64,000 nt of DNA. Source: Bacillus subtilis. Lineage in GTDB: Bacteria; Pseudomonadota; Alphaproteobacteria; Rhizobiales; Rhizobiaceae. Positions 19,245 through 28,868 of the stretch are shown here, one piece after another. The stretch spans positions 1 through 64,000 of the forward strand of contig JAHREI010000005.1 in NCBI GenBank assembly GCA_021733665.1. Direction: 5' to 3'. Under the pieces are notes generated by a model that did not search any database, was not told the DNA's origin, and worked only from the letters and a program-made list of their open reading frames with translations. The translations under genes were made by a program, and so were the position numbers. Numbering within the stretch: position 1 is the stretch's first letter; each line of letters begins with the position of its first letter.

Positions 19245-19290
19245 AGCTTGGTAAAAAAACGCCTTTCGTGCTTTTTTTCAGCGCCAAGCT
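19245..19290. terminator. long AT-rich hairpin between regulator and efflux operon
   Basis: AGCTTGG (19245-19251) pairs with CCAAGCT (19284-19290), and inside these AAAAAAA pairs with TTTTTTT. The result is a long, A/T-rich extended hairpin. It may terminate the FCD regulator gene or act in the leader of the efflux operon. Confidence 0.5.
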
Positions 19291-19365
19291 GTGACAAGAC
19301 TGCAAACACGGCATGACAGCGGGGTTTGCATTGCTGTTTTTATTTTTCAGGGATTTTGCCATTTC

Positions 19366-20829
19366 ATGACTGTGCTGTTTCTGCGCCTGGCAACATTATC
19401 AGCGATGCTACCGGCTCTTGCCGCCTGCGTGGCCGTCGGCCCCGATTATCAAACGCCGTCAACCGTTTTACCCTTGTCCTGGAGCGGGCAGAAAGCTGCT
19501 CCCGCCAAACCGGCGCAGCTCGCACAATGGTGGAAGCGGTTCAATGATCCGGTGCTCGATAATCTGATCGAACAGGCGGTCGCGAACAATAATGATGTGG
19601 CAAATGCCAAAGCCAAAATCCGTGAAGCCCGTGCCTCTGTTCAGCAGGCAGGTGGCGCGCTTTATCCGACATTGGACGGTAAAGGCAGCGCCCAGCGCTC
19701 CAAAGCCAGCGGTGGCGGTGAAAGCACCAGCCTGAATGCAGGCTTAAATACCAGCTGGGAAATTGATCTGTTCGGCGCCAATCATCGCGCAATCGAGGCT
19801 GCCCGTTATGGCCTTGATGCCGAGCAGGAAAATATGCATGCGATACTGGTCACGATGATCGGTGATATCGCCAGCAATTATGCTGATTTGCGCGGTTTGC
19901 AGGCACGGATTGCACTGACAGAGCGCACGGTTGCCTCGCAGCGCAAAACTGCCGAACTGACCCGCGCACGGTTTAATGCCGGTGATATTTCTGAAGTCGA
20001 TCTCGCTAATGCGGAAGGCCAGACCAGCAGTACGGAAGCACAAATTCCGGAGCTGAAAACCGCCTATGCCAAGAGCCTGCATCGCCTGTCAGTCCTCACC
20101 GGACAAGCACCGACGGCGCTGACATCACTGCTGACCAAGCCCAAAGCCGTGCCAAATGTACCCGCGATTGTAACTGCCGGCATTCCGGCAGATCTGTTGC
20201 TCAACCGGCCGGATTTGCGTGTGGCTGAGCGCGGCTATGCCCGTGCAACAGCGACAATCGGGCAAAGACAGGCAGCACTTTATCCGAGCATCAGCCTTAC
20301 CGGTAGTATCAGCACCGCCGGTGCGCAAATCGGCGATCTGGGCAAAAGCTCGTCAATCGGTTGGGGTATCGGCCCGAGCCTGAGCGTGCCGATCTTTAAA
20401 GGCGGTCAGCTCAATGCAGCGGTTGATATGGCAAAAGCCAGCCGTGATCAGGCCTTTATCAATTATCGCAAAACAATTCTGACCGCTTTGGAAGAAGTTG
20501 AAAACGCCAGCGTTTCACTCAATCAGCGGCGTATTCAATATGCCAAAACACAGAAAGCCGTGCAGTCCTTCCGTCGCGCCACCAATCTGTCACGCGATCT
20601 CTATACAAACGGCTCCAGCAGCTTTCTTGATTTGCTGACGGCTGAGCGCTCGCTTTATTCCAATGAAGGCAACCTGATCCAGCTCAAAGTCAGCCTGATG
20701 CAGGATTATATCAATCTGCACAAAGCCCTTGGCGGCGGCTGGAACGGAACCATCAATGCGGACAAGCCTGAAATTCAGGACGGTTACACCGGCCCGCATT
20801 TGATTAAAGCATTACCAGCAAAAGTGTGA
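19366..20829 (+). CDS. outer-membrane efflux lipoprotein (NodT/OprM type)
   Basis: A 487-aa TolC-superfamily outer-membrane factor. The lipobox LAAC places the lipidated cysteine at residue 21, followed by VAVGPDYQTP, the usual RND/ABC OMF opening. Two repeated OEP domains follow, each with long coiled-coil helices (around LRGLQARIALTERTVASQRK and ALEEVENASVSLNQRR). The ATG at 19366 gives a proper signal peptide; the frame is open earlier but would bury it. The last six residues (ALPAKV) and the stop are encoded inside a dispersed palindromic repeat. First gene of an OMF-macA-macB operon. Confidence 0.9.
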   Translation: MTVLFLRLATLSAMLPALAACVAVGPDYQTPSTVLPLSWSGQKAAPAKPAQLAQWWKRFNDPVLDNLIEQAVANNNDVANAKAKIREARASVQQAGGALYPTLDGKGSAQRSKASGGGESTSLNAGLNTSWEIDLFGANHRAIEAARYGLDAEQENMHAILVTMIGDIASNYADLRGLQARIALTERTVASQRKTAELTRARFNAGDISEVDLANAEGQTSSTEAQIPELKTAYAKSLHRLSVLTGQAPTALTSLLTKPKAVPNVPAIVTAGIPADLLLNRPDLRVAERGYARATATIGQRQAALYPSISLTGSISTAGAQIGDLGKSSSIGWGIGPSLSVPIFKGGQLNAAVDMAKASRDQAFINYRKTILTALEEVENASVSLNQRRIQYAKTQKAVQSFRRATNLSRDLYTNGSSSFLDLLTAERSLYSNEGNLIQLKVSLMQDYINLHKALGGGWNGTINADKPEIQDGYTGPHLIKALPAKV

Positions 20830-20908
20830 AGCGGTTTTGTGTTGGATGATGCGGCAATAAAGAAACAGAGCGGTTCTGATCATTCAATTTGAACTGAACC
20901 GCTCTACA
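20809..20908 (+). repeat. REP-like dispersed palindromic element, copy 1
   Basis: About 100 bases matching a second copy at 56630-56731. The shared parts are GCATT-CCAGCAAAAGTG, GAA-CGGTTTTG-GTTGGAT-ATGCG, and a terminal inverted repeat AGAGCGGTTC / GAACCGCTCT (20867-20876, 20896-20905). It overlaps the 3' end of the OMF gene, supplying its last codons. Such elements are common in Rhizobiales genomes; here it also lies between the OMF gene and macA and could modulate transcript stability. Confidence 0.85.
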
Positions 20909-20953
20909 AAAGACAACACCCTGACACCGCAAGTGCAGGCTCACGAGGTATAG

Positions 20954-22183
20954 ATGAACGGTCGTCCGAAAAAGAAACGCGGTTTTGCTAAAAAATGGCT
21001 CTTCTGGCTGCTTGTAATCGCAGGGCTGGCTGCTGTTCTCTATTATTTCACTGCTGATTATTTCAAAACCGAAGCGCCGCAGGTGATGACCGCAACCGTG
21101 CGCAAGGGCGACATTGAAACCACTGTGCTGGCCACAGGTATCCTGAAACCGGCACGGCTGGTAGCAGTTGGTGCGCAGGCCTCCGGTCGTGTTCTGAGCC
21201 TGAGTGTAAAAGCGGGTCAGCAGGTTAAAAAAGACGACCTGATCGCTCAGATTGATGCAACCACCCAGCAAAATGAGCTGCGCAAAGCCAAAGCGGACGA
21301 AGTTCGCAATCAGGCAGACCGCACCGATAAAATTGCCAAGCTGGAATTGGCCAAGCAGGATCTGACGCGTCAGCAACAAATGATTTCGCGCAATGCGATT
21401 TCCCGTGCCGATTATGACAAGGCTGTCAGCGCCGTTAAATCTGCCGAAGCACAGATTGCTTTAAGTGATGCACAGATTGTCGCTTCGAAAATTGCTGTTG
21501 AAACAGCCGAGGCCAATCTCGGCTATACGCAAATCCGCGCTCCGATTGACGGCACTATTCTGGCAACCGTTGTGCAGGAAGGCCAGACAGTCAATGCGGT
21601 ACAATCCGCACCAACCATTGCCATTATTGGTCAGCTCGACACAATGACCGTTGAGGCTGATATTTCCGAAGCCGATGTAATCAATGTCAAGGAAGGTCAA
21701 GATCTCTATTTCACAATTCCGGGGCAGAGCGACAAGCGCTATACCGCGAAATTAGAGACATTGGAGCCAGCACCGCAATCAATCGTCAGCGATAAAAGCT
21801 TTGGTTCCAGTAGTTCTGCCAGCAGCAGTACGGCAACGACTTCAGCCATCTATTACAAGGGCATTTTCGATATTGCCAATCCTGACGGTGTGCTGAAAAC
21901 CTATATGACAGCCGAAATTCATATCATTCTCGGCAATGCAAAAGACGTGCTTCTGGTGCCTTCGACTGCCTTGTCCGAGCCGGACAAAAAGGGCCAGATC
22001 ACTGTCAGCGTGATGGATAAAAACGGCTCGATCATCCAAAAACCGGTTGAAATCGGCCTCAATGACAAGGTGATGGTGGAAATCCGCTCCGGTCTGACCG
22101 AGGGCGAAAAAATTGTTACCGGTGATAATGCAGGCGGCCCTGCAGTTCCGCGCAGTAATCGCGGCCGTTCCATAAGGTTCTGA
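20954..22183 (+). CDS. macA: MacA-like periplasmic adaptor
   Basis: A 409-aa membrane-fusion protein. One N-terminal transmembrane segment (about 15-33) is followed by a lipoyl half (VVVGAQ-like block [19 protein letters not shown]), an alpha-hairpin (about 95-175), and a second lipoyl half with [22 protein letters not shown]. Beta-barrel and membrane-proximal domains complete it. A serine-rich linker ([13 protein letters not shown]) sits near residue 280. It connects MacB with the outer-membrane factor encoded upstream. macB begins 2 bases after its stop. Confidence 0.9.
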   Translation: MNGRPKKKRGFAKKWLFWLLVIAGLAAVLYYFTADYFKTEAPQVMTATVRKGDIETTVLATGILKPARLVAVGAQASGRVLSLSVKAGQQVKKDDLIAQIDATTQQNELRKAKADEVRNQADRTDKIAKLELAKQDLTRQQQMISRNAISRADYDKAVSAVKSAEAQIALSDAQIVASKIAVETAEANLGYTQIRAPIDGTILATVVQEGQTVNAVQSAPTIAIIGQLDTMTVEADISEADVINVKEGQDLYFTIPGQSDKRYTAKLETLEPAPQSIVSDKSFGSSSSASSSTATTSAIYYKGIFDIANPDGVLKTYMTAEIHIILGNAKDVLLVPSTALSEPDKKGQITVSVMDKNGSIIQKPVEIGLNDKVMVEIRSGLTEGEKIVTGDNAGGPAVPRSNRGRSIRF

Positions 22184-22185
22184 TC

Positions 22186-24162
22186 ATGGGTAAACCACTG
22201 ATTACCCTTGAGCATCTCTATCGGCATTATCCGTCAGGTGATGGTTTTACCACCGTATTGAAAGATGTGAACCTGACAATCGGCCATGGAGAAATGGTGG
22301 CGATTGTCGGTGCATCCGGCTCTGGCAAATCCACACTGATGAATATTCTGGGCTGTCTCGACCGACCGAGCGAGGGCAAATATTTCATCTCCGGTCGCGA
22401 AACATCAGACCTTGATGCGGATGAGCTTGCGCAATTACGGCGTGAGCATTTCGGCTTTATTTTTCAACGTTATCATCTGCTCAACGAGTTGTCTGCCGTC
22501 GGCAATGTCGAGATTCCAGCGATCTATGCGGGGCACAGCCGTGAAGAGCGTCAGGAACAAGCCGTCCATATCCTTGATCGCCTCGGCATGGGAGAGCGTA
22601 CCCACCACCGCCCTGGTCAGCTTTCGGGCGGGCAGCAGCAGCGCGTTTCTATTGCCCGCGCTTTGATCAACAATGCCGATGTTATTCTGGCTGACGAGCC
22701 GACCGGCGCTCTGGACACCCATAGCGGTGAAGAAGTTCTGAAAATTCTTGAAGAACTGCACCACGAAGGCAAAACCATCATTATTGTCACCCACGACCGC
22801 AATGTTGCTGCGCGCGCTGAACGTATTATTGAGATCAGCGATGGTGAAATTATATCAGACACCAGCCGCGCACCAGTTGAACCGGCGACCGAAAAGCCTG
22901 CCAGCGATATTGCCAGCGGCGGGTTGAAAACCAATGGTAATCAGTCCTCTGTCGGCACCTTAATCGACCGTTTCAGCGAAGCCTTCCTGATGGCGCTGCG
23001 GTCAATGAATGCGCATCGTCTGCGCACATTTTTAACCATGCTCGGCATTATTATCGGTATTGCTTCGGTTGTTTGCGTAGTGGCGCTCGGAAAGGGCTCA
23101 CAAAAACAGGTTCTTGACCAGATCAGCAGTCTTGGCACCAATACGCTGGAAATCTTTCCCGGCCGTGGTTTCGGCGACAGAATGTCTGCCCGCATCACAA
23201 CGCTGACGATTGATGATGCCAATCAGCTTGCCAAGCAACCTTATATTATGGCGGCAACGCCGACCGTTTCTACCTCGACAACAGCCCGTTTTCAGGGGAT
23301 TGAGGCCAATGCGCTCGTTAATGGTGTGAGCGATCAGTATTTTGTCACCCGTGGCAGCAAACTGGCAGAAGGCCGCTTTTTCGACGAGCAGAGCATTCAC
23401 GATATAGCGCTTGAAGCGGTGATTGATGCCAATACCCGTAAAACCCTGTTTGCCAATTTTGAAGGCAGTCCGGTCGGGCAGATCATTATTCTGAAAAATG
23501 TGCCAGTGCGTATTGTCGGTATTATTCAGCCGGAACAAGGTGGCTTTGGCTCCAGCGAAAATCTGTCGATCTATTTGCCTTATACGTCGGTGCAGACCCG
23601 TATGACCGGCTCACGCGTGCTGCGCAGTCTGACACTGCGCATTAATGACGACACCTCGCCGGAACTGGCCGAGAAAGCCGTCACCGCGTTTCTGATCCAG
23701 CGTCATGGCGAGCAGGATTTCACCATCCTGAACACGGACGATATCCGCAAAACCATCACCAGCACCACACAGGCGCTGACACTTCTTGTCTCCGCCATTG
23801 CGCTGATCTCCCTGCTGGTCGGCGGTATCGGCGTGATGAATATTATGCTGGTTTCGGTATCAGAGCGGATCAATGAAATCGGTGTGCGTATGGCTGTTGG
23901 GGCAAGACGCAGCGATATTTTGCAGCAATTTTTGATTGAGGCAGTGCTTGTCTGCCTGATCGGCGGCTTGCTGGGCATTGCACTGGCGATGAGCTTCGGC
24001 TGGATCTTCACAATGTTCAACACACCGTTCGAGCTGATCTATTCGCCGTTCTCAATCATCGCAGCCTTTATCTGCTCAAGCCTGATCGGTATTTGTTTTG
24101 GCTTCCTGCCGGCACGTAATGCCTCCAAACTCGATCCGGTGGCAGCGCTCGCACGCGATTAA
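22186..24162 (+). CDS. macB: MacB-like ABC exporter (ATPase-permease fusion)
   Basis: A 658-aa protein. The N-terminal ABC domain has Walker [10 protein letters not shown] (residues 42-50), signature [16 protein letters not shown] and Walker [13 protein letters not shown]. After a linker (about 235-265) comes a transmembrane helix, a large periplasmic MacB_PCD domain (about 300-525), and three C-terminal helices with the FtsX-type block [18 protein letters not shown]. With MacA and the OMF it should form a tripartite pump that expels macrolides, peptides or lipid-linked compounds from the periplasm. Confidence 0.93.
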   Translation: MGKPLITLEHLYRHYPSGDGFTTVLKDVNLTIGHGEMVAIVGASGSGKSTLMNILGCLDRPSEGKYFISGRETSDLDADELAQLRREHFGFIFQRYHLLNELSAVGNVEIPAIYAGHSREERQEQAVHILDRLGMGERTHHRPGQLSGGQQQRVSIARALINNADVILADEPTGALDTHSGEEVLKILEELHHEGKTIIIVTHDRNVAARAERIIEISDGEIISDTSRAPVEPATEKPASDIASGGLKTNGNQSSVGTLIDRFSEAFLMALRSMNAHRLRTFLTMLGIIIGIASVVCVVALGKGSQKQVLDQISSLGTNTLEIFPGRGFGDRMSARITTLTIDDANQLAKQPYIMAATPTVSTSTTARFQGIEANALVNGVSDQYFVTRGSKLAEGRFFDEQSIHDIALEAVIDANTRKTLFANFEGSPVGQIIILKNVPVRIVGIIQPEQGGFGSSENLSIYLPYTSVQTRMTGSRVLRSLTLRINDDTSPELAEKAVTAFLIQRHGEQDFTILNTDDIRKTITSTTQALTLLVSAIALISLLVGGIGVMNIMLVSVSERINEIGVRMAVGARRSDILQQFLIEAVLVCLIGGLLGIALAMSFGWIFTMFNTPFELIYSPFSIIAAFICSSLIGICFGFLPARNASKLDPVAALARD

Positions 24163-24179
24163 ATCCTGATAAAAAATGA

Positions 24180-24214
24180 GCTGCATGATGTTTTATATTA
24201 AATCATCATGCAGC
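24180..24214 (+). terminator. terminator after macB
   Basis: An 11-bp stem GCTGCATGATG / CATCATGCAGC with an AT-rich 13-base loop, then AATTTTGCTTTT. Confidence 0.88.
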
Positions 24215-24324
24215 AATTTTGCTTTTGAAAAGGCTCTTTGTCTGGTAACGCTCTCAAGATCAAAGGCTTCTTTTGCAGCAACAGAAGTCGGGATTTGACG
24301 GCTCAAAACTTCAAAGAGTGCTCA

Positions 24325-24480
24325 ATGTCACTGATCGATATCGTATTTATCGTTATACCACTGGCGATTGCTATGGTGATCGCGCTCTTTGTCAGCATGA
24401 AAAAGCTGCGCCGGGAATATTATTGGGCTGTCATCCCCTTCGCTGCTATCGCGATGATCACACTGCTGCTTACAGCCTGA
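24325..24480 (+). CDS. small two-helix membrane protein
   Basis: A 51-aa protein with two predicted transmembrane helices (IVFIVIPLAIAMVIALFV and WAVIPFAAIAMITLLLTA) joined by a basic loop MKKLRREYY. I prefer the ATG at 24325, which has an AAAGAG ribosome-binding site, over an open upstream extension. No family recognised. It lies just upstream of another orphan gene on the same strand, which may be co-transcribed. Confidence 0.55.
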   Translation: MSLIDIVFIVIPLAIAMVIALFVSMKKLRREYYWAVIPFAAIAMITLLLTA

Positions 24481-24498
24481 TTATCTGAGCAGCACCTG

Positions 24499-24999
24499 AT
24501 GCTCACTTTGATTTATGCGCTCGGATTGTGGTATTTTTCACTTCCCCTTCCCCCGTCAACATCACTGGATACCTGCTATGCAGAGGATGGCGATATTGCG
24601 CTGTCACAAAAGTCCATTGAAGACTGGACATTGCTGCGTGCCAAATGCTCGTGCTTCATCGCTTTGAAGAGTTCGGATCAAAGCGAATTTTCCATTGTTG
24701 TGGTCAAAGCGTATGCCGAACAGAAGCAACCGCGTTTGTCCGCGATACTCTCCGCTGAAAAACCATTTCCAAACAATGTGAGTGCAATGGCTGTCAGGAT
24801 AAACGGCCGGAATATTGATGCAACAGCTTTGCCAATAGCAGGCATGACAACAATTGAGCTTGATGGTTCAATAGACTGGATTACTGCGATTGCTGACGCT
24901 CAGACACTGCACATTGGTGGTTATTACTTCACGTCCAAATTCTCACATACGGCAATGCAAGAACTTCAAACCTGCTACGCATCGCTGAAGGGCAAATGA
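24499..24999 (+). CDS. hypothetical exported or membrane-anchored protein
   Basis: A 166-aa protein with an N-terminal hydrophobic segment (LTLIYALGLWYFSLPLP) that could be a signal anchor, followed by a soluble domain with four cysteines (DTCYAEDG, RAKCSCFIAL, LQTCYASL). I recognise no family. It starts 18 bases after the small membrane protein gene. The cysteine pattern suggests disulfides in the periplasm. Confidence 0.55.
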   Translation: MLTLIYALGLWYFSLPLPPSTSLDTCYAEDGDIALSQKSIEDWTLLRAKCSCFIALKSSDQSEFSIVVVKAYAEQKQPRLSAILSAEKPFPNNVSAMAVRINGRNIDATALPIAGMTTIELDGSIDWITAIADAQTLHIGGYYFTSKFSHTAMQELQTCYASLKGK

Positions 25000-25012
25000 G
25001 CAGCAGAAAATT

Positions 25013-25192
25013 TCATAGATTTTCCAGCCCTGCACCGGCAACAGCACAACTATAAACCAAAGCAGCGCCTTCCGGACAATCTGCAGTCAAAACCTGTGCA
25101 GATACTGCGCCTCTAATACCGCTCTCATGCGGCGTTTCGTGCCTGACACCGGCACCTTGCAAAACGCATTCTCCGGTTTTTGCCAGCAAAAT
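25013..25192 (-). pseudogene. open-frame remnant lacking a proper start
   Basis: On the minus strand a frame of about 59 codons stays open (…TGECVLQGAGVRHETPHESG… ending AVAGAGLENL) but has no good start: TAG and TAA lie just upstream. A start-like segment MKMALFLPVMSFN is in another frame. This looks like a frameshifted or truncated gene. Part of it (25026-25073) is strikingly similar to the 3' end of chrA at 28939-28987 in the same orientation. Whether it is a chrA fragment or an unrelated remnant is uncertain. Confidence 0.35.
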
Positions 25193-25458
25193 ACCTGACT
25201 ATAGAAATTAAAAGACATCACCGGCAAAAATAAAGCCATCTTCATGCACTGCCCCCCAATAAACGTTTACTATTTTAATAATCGCCCCCTACTTCATGAT
25301 AGTTACTGCGGCACAATATCACCTAATATTAAACAAACAATCCATAATTATTTCATAATAGTTACAATATTCGAGATGATATTTAAGATGATACTTTTAT
25401 TTGGTGTCATTATTACTAACAATTATTTTAAACTCATTTACAATATGGAGACAATATT
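25193..25458. other. very AT-rich spacer before the patatin island
   Basis: About 265 bases of markedly AT-rich sequence mark the left boundary of the three-gene island. No gene is convincing; an open frame here lacks codon character. A GGAG ribosome-binding site at its end serves the 253-aa gene. The promoter for the island probably lies here (for example near TTACAATATTCGAG or TATTAAACAAAC). Confidence 0.5.
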
Positions 25459-26220
25459 ATGGAAACACGTCCAAATAATAGAGTTGAATATGTAAACTCT
25501 CTGAAACTCAGCCCGCTTGACCCAAATTTTCCTCACCTCAGCCCAAGTCAGCTTGATGATTTATTAGATGCAAATACGAAAGGGGCAGCTGTTGATGCCG
25601 GCTCGGCACAAAGCTTCGCTGCCGGCGTCACCGGAGAGCACAGGCAGGCAGTACTTAACACCACTCTTCTTGCGCAATTAGCGGCAAATGCCGTCGCCAA
25701 CAGAGAGAAGGAAATAGAAAAGTGGTACGCAAAGTATCATGAGGTCCTAGAAAATGTGGGATGGAATATTGATAGTTTTTCATTTCACACATTTGATAGC
25801 CTGGAAGCTAATTTCACTGTTGATTCAGTTATTCTTGATCTGCTGGCAGCCATTGCATCAGGTGATGATATGGCAATTATTAAAGAAGTTATAGATGCAC
25901 TAAAAAAACTTGATAAAGACGACTCTCGTCTTAGGCTTTTTAGCGAGTCTTCAATTTCTGAAAAACTTGGTAATTTTCAAATTGCTCACTGCAGTGAAGC
26001 AAGTGGTCTGGTTACAATGAAAATCGGAGCATTTCACTTCCAGACGGATAGAACCGTCGTCAATTTCTTTTGGTTTCACTTTAGCAGTGGATCGACTTCA
26101 TTCTATCAAGGTGCACAAACCGTAACCCTTAACGATCAAATCTATAATTCAGTCAAAACCGCCATTAAAGATAAACTCAAAGATAACGCTAAAAAATACA
26201 TTAACAATCTGGATATTTAA
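25459..26220 (+). CDS. unrecognised 253-aa protein, first gene of the phospholipase island
   Basis: No signal peptide or transmembrane helix. An Asn/Pro-rich start (LSPLDPNFPHLSPSQLDDLL) is followed by a helical segment (NTTLLAQLAANAVANREKEIEKWYAKYHEVL, residues about 67-98). The C-terminal half is mixed alpha/beta with WNIDSFSFHTF, VILDLLAAIASGDD, KIGAFHFQTDR and FWFHFSSGSTSFYQGAQTVTLN. The well-formed, strongly patterned C-terminal domain suggests a real conserved family that I cannot name. The start has GGAG seven bases upstream. It precedes a patatin-like phospholipase and a membrane protein, so it may be a partner, chaperone or immunity factor; this is inference. Confidence 0.7.
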   Translation: METRPNNRVEYVNSLKLSPLDPNFPHLSPSQLDDLLDANTKGAAVDAGSAQSFAAGVTGEHRQAVLNTTLLAQLAANAVANREKEIEKWYAKYHEVLENVGWNIDSFSFHTFDSLEANFTVDSVILDLLAAIASGDDMAIIKEVIDALKKLDKDDSRLRLFSESSISEKLGNFQIAHCSEASGLVTMKIGAFHFQTDRTVVNFFWFHFSSGSTSFYQGAQTVTLNDQIYNSVKTAIKDKLKDNAKKYINNLDI

Positions 26221-26349
26221 ATAATAAAAAATTGAATTTTAAATTATTACAAAATAATTACTCATTGCAATGAGATCTTACAAATATACTTAAAATCAAC
26301 TCATCATTACAATCAATTTTCACCTTTATTTATTTTAAAGGAATATACA

Positions 26350-27348
26350 ATGACATTTAAAATTCTCAGTTGCGACGGCGGCGGCATTCGCGGACTAATC
26401 ACGGCGCTGCTTATTCAAGACCTTGATCAGAAATATGGTCTTATCAAAAAGGCAGACGGCTTTGCAGGCACGTCGACCGGAGGACTTATTGCCTTGGCGT
26501 TAGCCAAAGGAACCGCTATCGCCGATATTGTTGAAATTTATCAAACAAAAGGTAAGGAAATTTTCGAATGTAATGGATGGTGTTTTGGTGAAGTAGAAGA
26601 GAGCTTCACAAACGAGGCGAATTCAAATTTAGAAAGACCTGGATATCGAGCATCTATGTACACGAATGCCGGGCTTTTAAAGATTGCTAAGAATTTATTT
26701 CATGATGCTAAGCTGAGCGATTTGTCTAAACTTGCGGTTATCAACACAGCGCGCCTGTGGGATCCAAAAATACAAAGCTGGGCGCCCTGTACATTTTCCA
26801 GCGATAAAAATAACCCTTTTAGCAACATCAGTCTGTGTGATGCAGCACTTGCTACCTCTGCCGCCCCGACCTATTTCCCACCATACCAAATATCCGGCCT
26901 TGGCTATTTTGTTGACGGAGGTCTTTTTGCCAATAATCCCTCTGTAACCGCGATTGCAGAAACATTATCCAGCAGAAAAATACAATCACTCGATGATATG
27001 CGTTTACTGTCCATCGGCACCGGAATGAGTCCGGAAGGCATTACACCAAAGAGCATAGGGAATCCCTTGGATTGGGGCATATCGTCTTGGCTCTGGCCAT
27101 TCAAATCAGGAACCGTGCCTAGTGTCGCTTTACTTAAATTAACAATGGATGCGACATCGAAGAACTCAGAATTAGAAGCAAAGCGTTTGCTCAACGATAA
27201 ATATCAGCGCGGTAATTTTACACTTCTCAACCCACTGGCATTGGATGATTGGAAAAACACAGCAGATTTAGTGAAGCAAACCCAAGCATATCTAATGACC
27301 GATGATTGGAAAACTGTTTGCCAATGGGTTGAAAAGTGCTGGGGTTAA
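26350..27348 (+). CDS. patatin-like phospholipase
   Basis: A 332-aa PNPLA-family lipid acyl hydrolase with the complete catalytic set. The oxyanion hole is DGGGIRG (residues 9-15), the nucleophile elbow GTSTG has Ser42, and the dyad aspartate is D189 in DGGLFANNP. The supporting block is ATSAAPTYFPP (168-178). It has no signal peptide, so it is cytoplasmic unless exported by another route. Ribosome-binding site AAAGGA. CapV-type antiphage effectors belong to the same superfamily, but no nucleotidyltransferase is nearby. It lies between two unrecognised genes in an AT-rich island. Confidence 0.92.
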   Translation: MTFKILSCDGGGIRGLITALLIQDLDQKYGLIKKADGFAGTSTGGLIALALAKGTAIADIVEIYQTKGKEIFECNGWCFGEVEESFTNEANSNLERPGYRASMYTNAGLLKIAKNLFHDAKLSDLSKLAVINTARLWDPKIQSWAPCTFSSDKNNPFSNISLCDAALATSAAPTYFPPYQISGLGYFVDGGLFANNPSVTAIAETLSSRKIQSLDDMRLLSIGTGMSPEGITPKSIGNPLDWGISSWLWPFKSGTVPSVALLKLTMDATSKNSELEAKRLLNDKYQRGNFTLLNPLALDDWKNTADLVKQTQAYLMTDDWKTVCQWVEKCWG

Positions 27349-27512
27349 ACCCAGCCACGTACCTCCAATAGGCGGAATGGTGCGTACAAAGGCTACAGAT
27401 GTTATTTACCATCTTCCTGCCTGAACCTGTAATACTCATCATCATATAATTCAAACACAATATAAAATTAAATACATCTTAAATATATTATATTACTATA
27501 AGGATTTTTATT

Positions 27513-28847
27513 ATGACTAAAATAAATAATTCTATAAATGCTACCGACGATGGTATTCGTATAGGTGATTACACATCTTCATTTTCACAAACGGGGCCTA
27601 TAGGTGATATACTATACGCTAAGGATATGAATCCCGATGCGACAAGCATTTTGTCAATGCAAAATTTTCGTCTTGCTAAATTCATGAAAGAAACAAGCTC
27701 TATTGCTTTTGAGGATCTACAAGAGGTACCGCAAGATGACGGAGATACATGGTATACAGCCGAATCAGTAATTGATGGCGAGGTTTTCTCATTTCATATT
27801 TCCAGATATGAAATAATTAAAAGTATAAAACTTACACCTGTTAATAATGAACAAGAGATAGAACAACGTGCAAAAAAATATAAAATTGATCAAGAAAATA
27901 CTTATATTGTAATTGATGGAAAAAAATATTTTGTCGATACCAGTATTCCATTGAATTATGGAATAGCAGGAGGCGACGCGGCTTTTAAATTAAAGGCCGA
28001 GGCAATGGTATCAGCATTGGCACCTATAGTTAGTCTTATTGCACAACTTGTAAAAAAGTTTGGCTTTGAAGCTATTTCCAAGTATATCGGGCGAATAAGC
28101 TCCGGTCTATTAGAAACACTTTGGGGGCTCTTAAAAAATACAGTCCGCGTAGCGTATCGCTTCATATTTTCATTTTTTAGCCGCGTATGCAGCGGAGCGG
28201 AGGTTGCCGAAGCATATGCTGAAGCGATGGAAGACGCTTCTGCTGGCGAGATTTTAAGCGGCCTTGAGTTGTCAACATTTCTCATTGGCGTTGTGGGGGC
28301 AATTTTTTTGATTGCAATACTGCTCATAATTATATTCGCACTTCATACTTCTTATCAAATTATCACAATATATAATCTTACAGATTGTGACCTGCATTTT
28401 AGATTTCCATATATCTATGAAGGGGAAATGCCTAGGGAGCCGTCTTCATTAATACCAGCTCAATCTAAAACTAAAAACCTCGGAAACTGGTACCATGCAA
28501 CTGGTTTTATGTGGAAAAGCAGTAATGTTTTCACTGGCATCGGCTATGCGATCGGATTGAATATCGTAAATCCTGAGAAAACCTCATCCAGAAATTATGC
28601 CGCTATGTTTGACATTCCATGGACAGGAGAAAATTCGCTTTTTGCATCAATAACAGAACCTTCAAACTACAAAAATTTCTACAAAGAAAATGAAGGCGTA
28701 CATAAAGAAAGAATGCTTTCCGTCAGTGATGACAAGTACGAATTAATTGTTACATATGATTACTTGCAGGGGGAGCATCCAAATCCGGATACCGGCGAGA
28801 ACGTATATTTGTACAATACTATGGTTATTGTTCGTGATAAAGTATAA
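27513..28847 (+). CDS. 444-aa membrane-active protein, possible actinoporin-like C-terminus
   Basis: The N-terminal third is soluble. Amphipathic or hydrophobic helices lie around residues 163-183 and 196-224, and there is one strong membrane segment (STFLIGVVGAIFLIAILLII, about 254-277). The C-terminal part (about 285-444) is beta-rich: YNLTDCDLHFRFPYIYEGEM, SSLIPAQSKTKNLGNW, YAAMFDIPWTGENSLFASI. By eye this run resembles the actinoporin/fungal-lectin pattern (potentiating basic loop, then a V-L-F-x-V-P-x-x-x-N-x-x-x block), which would fit a pore former. This is weak, unverified similarity. Ribosome-binding site AAGGA. It is the last gene of the island and ends at a large hairpin. Confidence 0.65.
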   Translation: MTKINNSINATDDGIRIGDYTSSFSQTGPIGDILYAKDMNPDATSILSMQNFRLAKFMKETSSIAFEDLQEVPQDDGDTWYTAESVIDGEVFSFHISRYEIIKSIKLTPVNNEQEIEQRAKKYKIDQENTYIVIDGKKYFVDTSIPLNYGIAGGDAAFKLKAEAMVSALAPIVSLIAQLVKKFGFEAISKYIGRISSGLLETLWGLLKNTVRVAYRFIFSFFSRVCSGAEVAEAYAEAMEDASAGEILSGLELSTFLIGVVGAIFLIAILLIIIFALHTSYQIITIYNLTDCDLHFRFPYIYEGEMPREPSSLIPAQSKTKNLGNWYHATGFMWKSSNVFTGIGYAIGLNIVNPEKTSSRNYAAMFDIPWTGENSLFASITEPSNYKNFYKENEGVHKERMLSVSDDKYELIVTYDYLQGEHPNPDTGENVYLYNTMVIVRDKV

Positions 28848-28868
28848 TTATATTAAATAATGATCTTA

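Noticed and set aside
20954-24162. macAB as LolCDE-type lipoprotein release genes
   Set aside because: The fused ATPase-permease layout with MacA adaptor and OMF is diagnostic of MacAB.
25244-25495. 83-codon open frame in the AT-rich spacer
   Set aside because: Composition is that of non-coding AT-rich DNA; it overlaps the start of the 253-aa gene and lacks motifs.
26350-27348. Patatin gene as a CapV effector of a CBASS antiphage operon
   Set aside because: No CD-NTase, E1/E2 or JAB gene is adjacent; the neighbours match no CBASS component.
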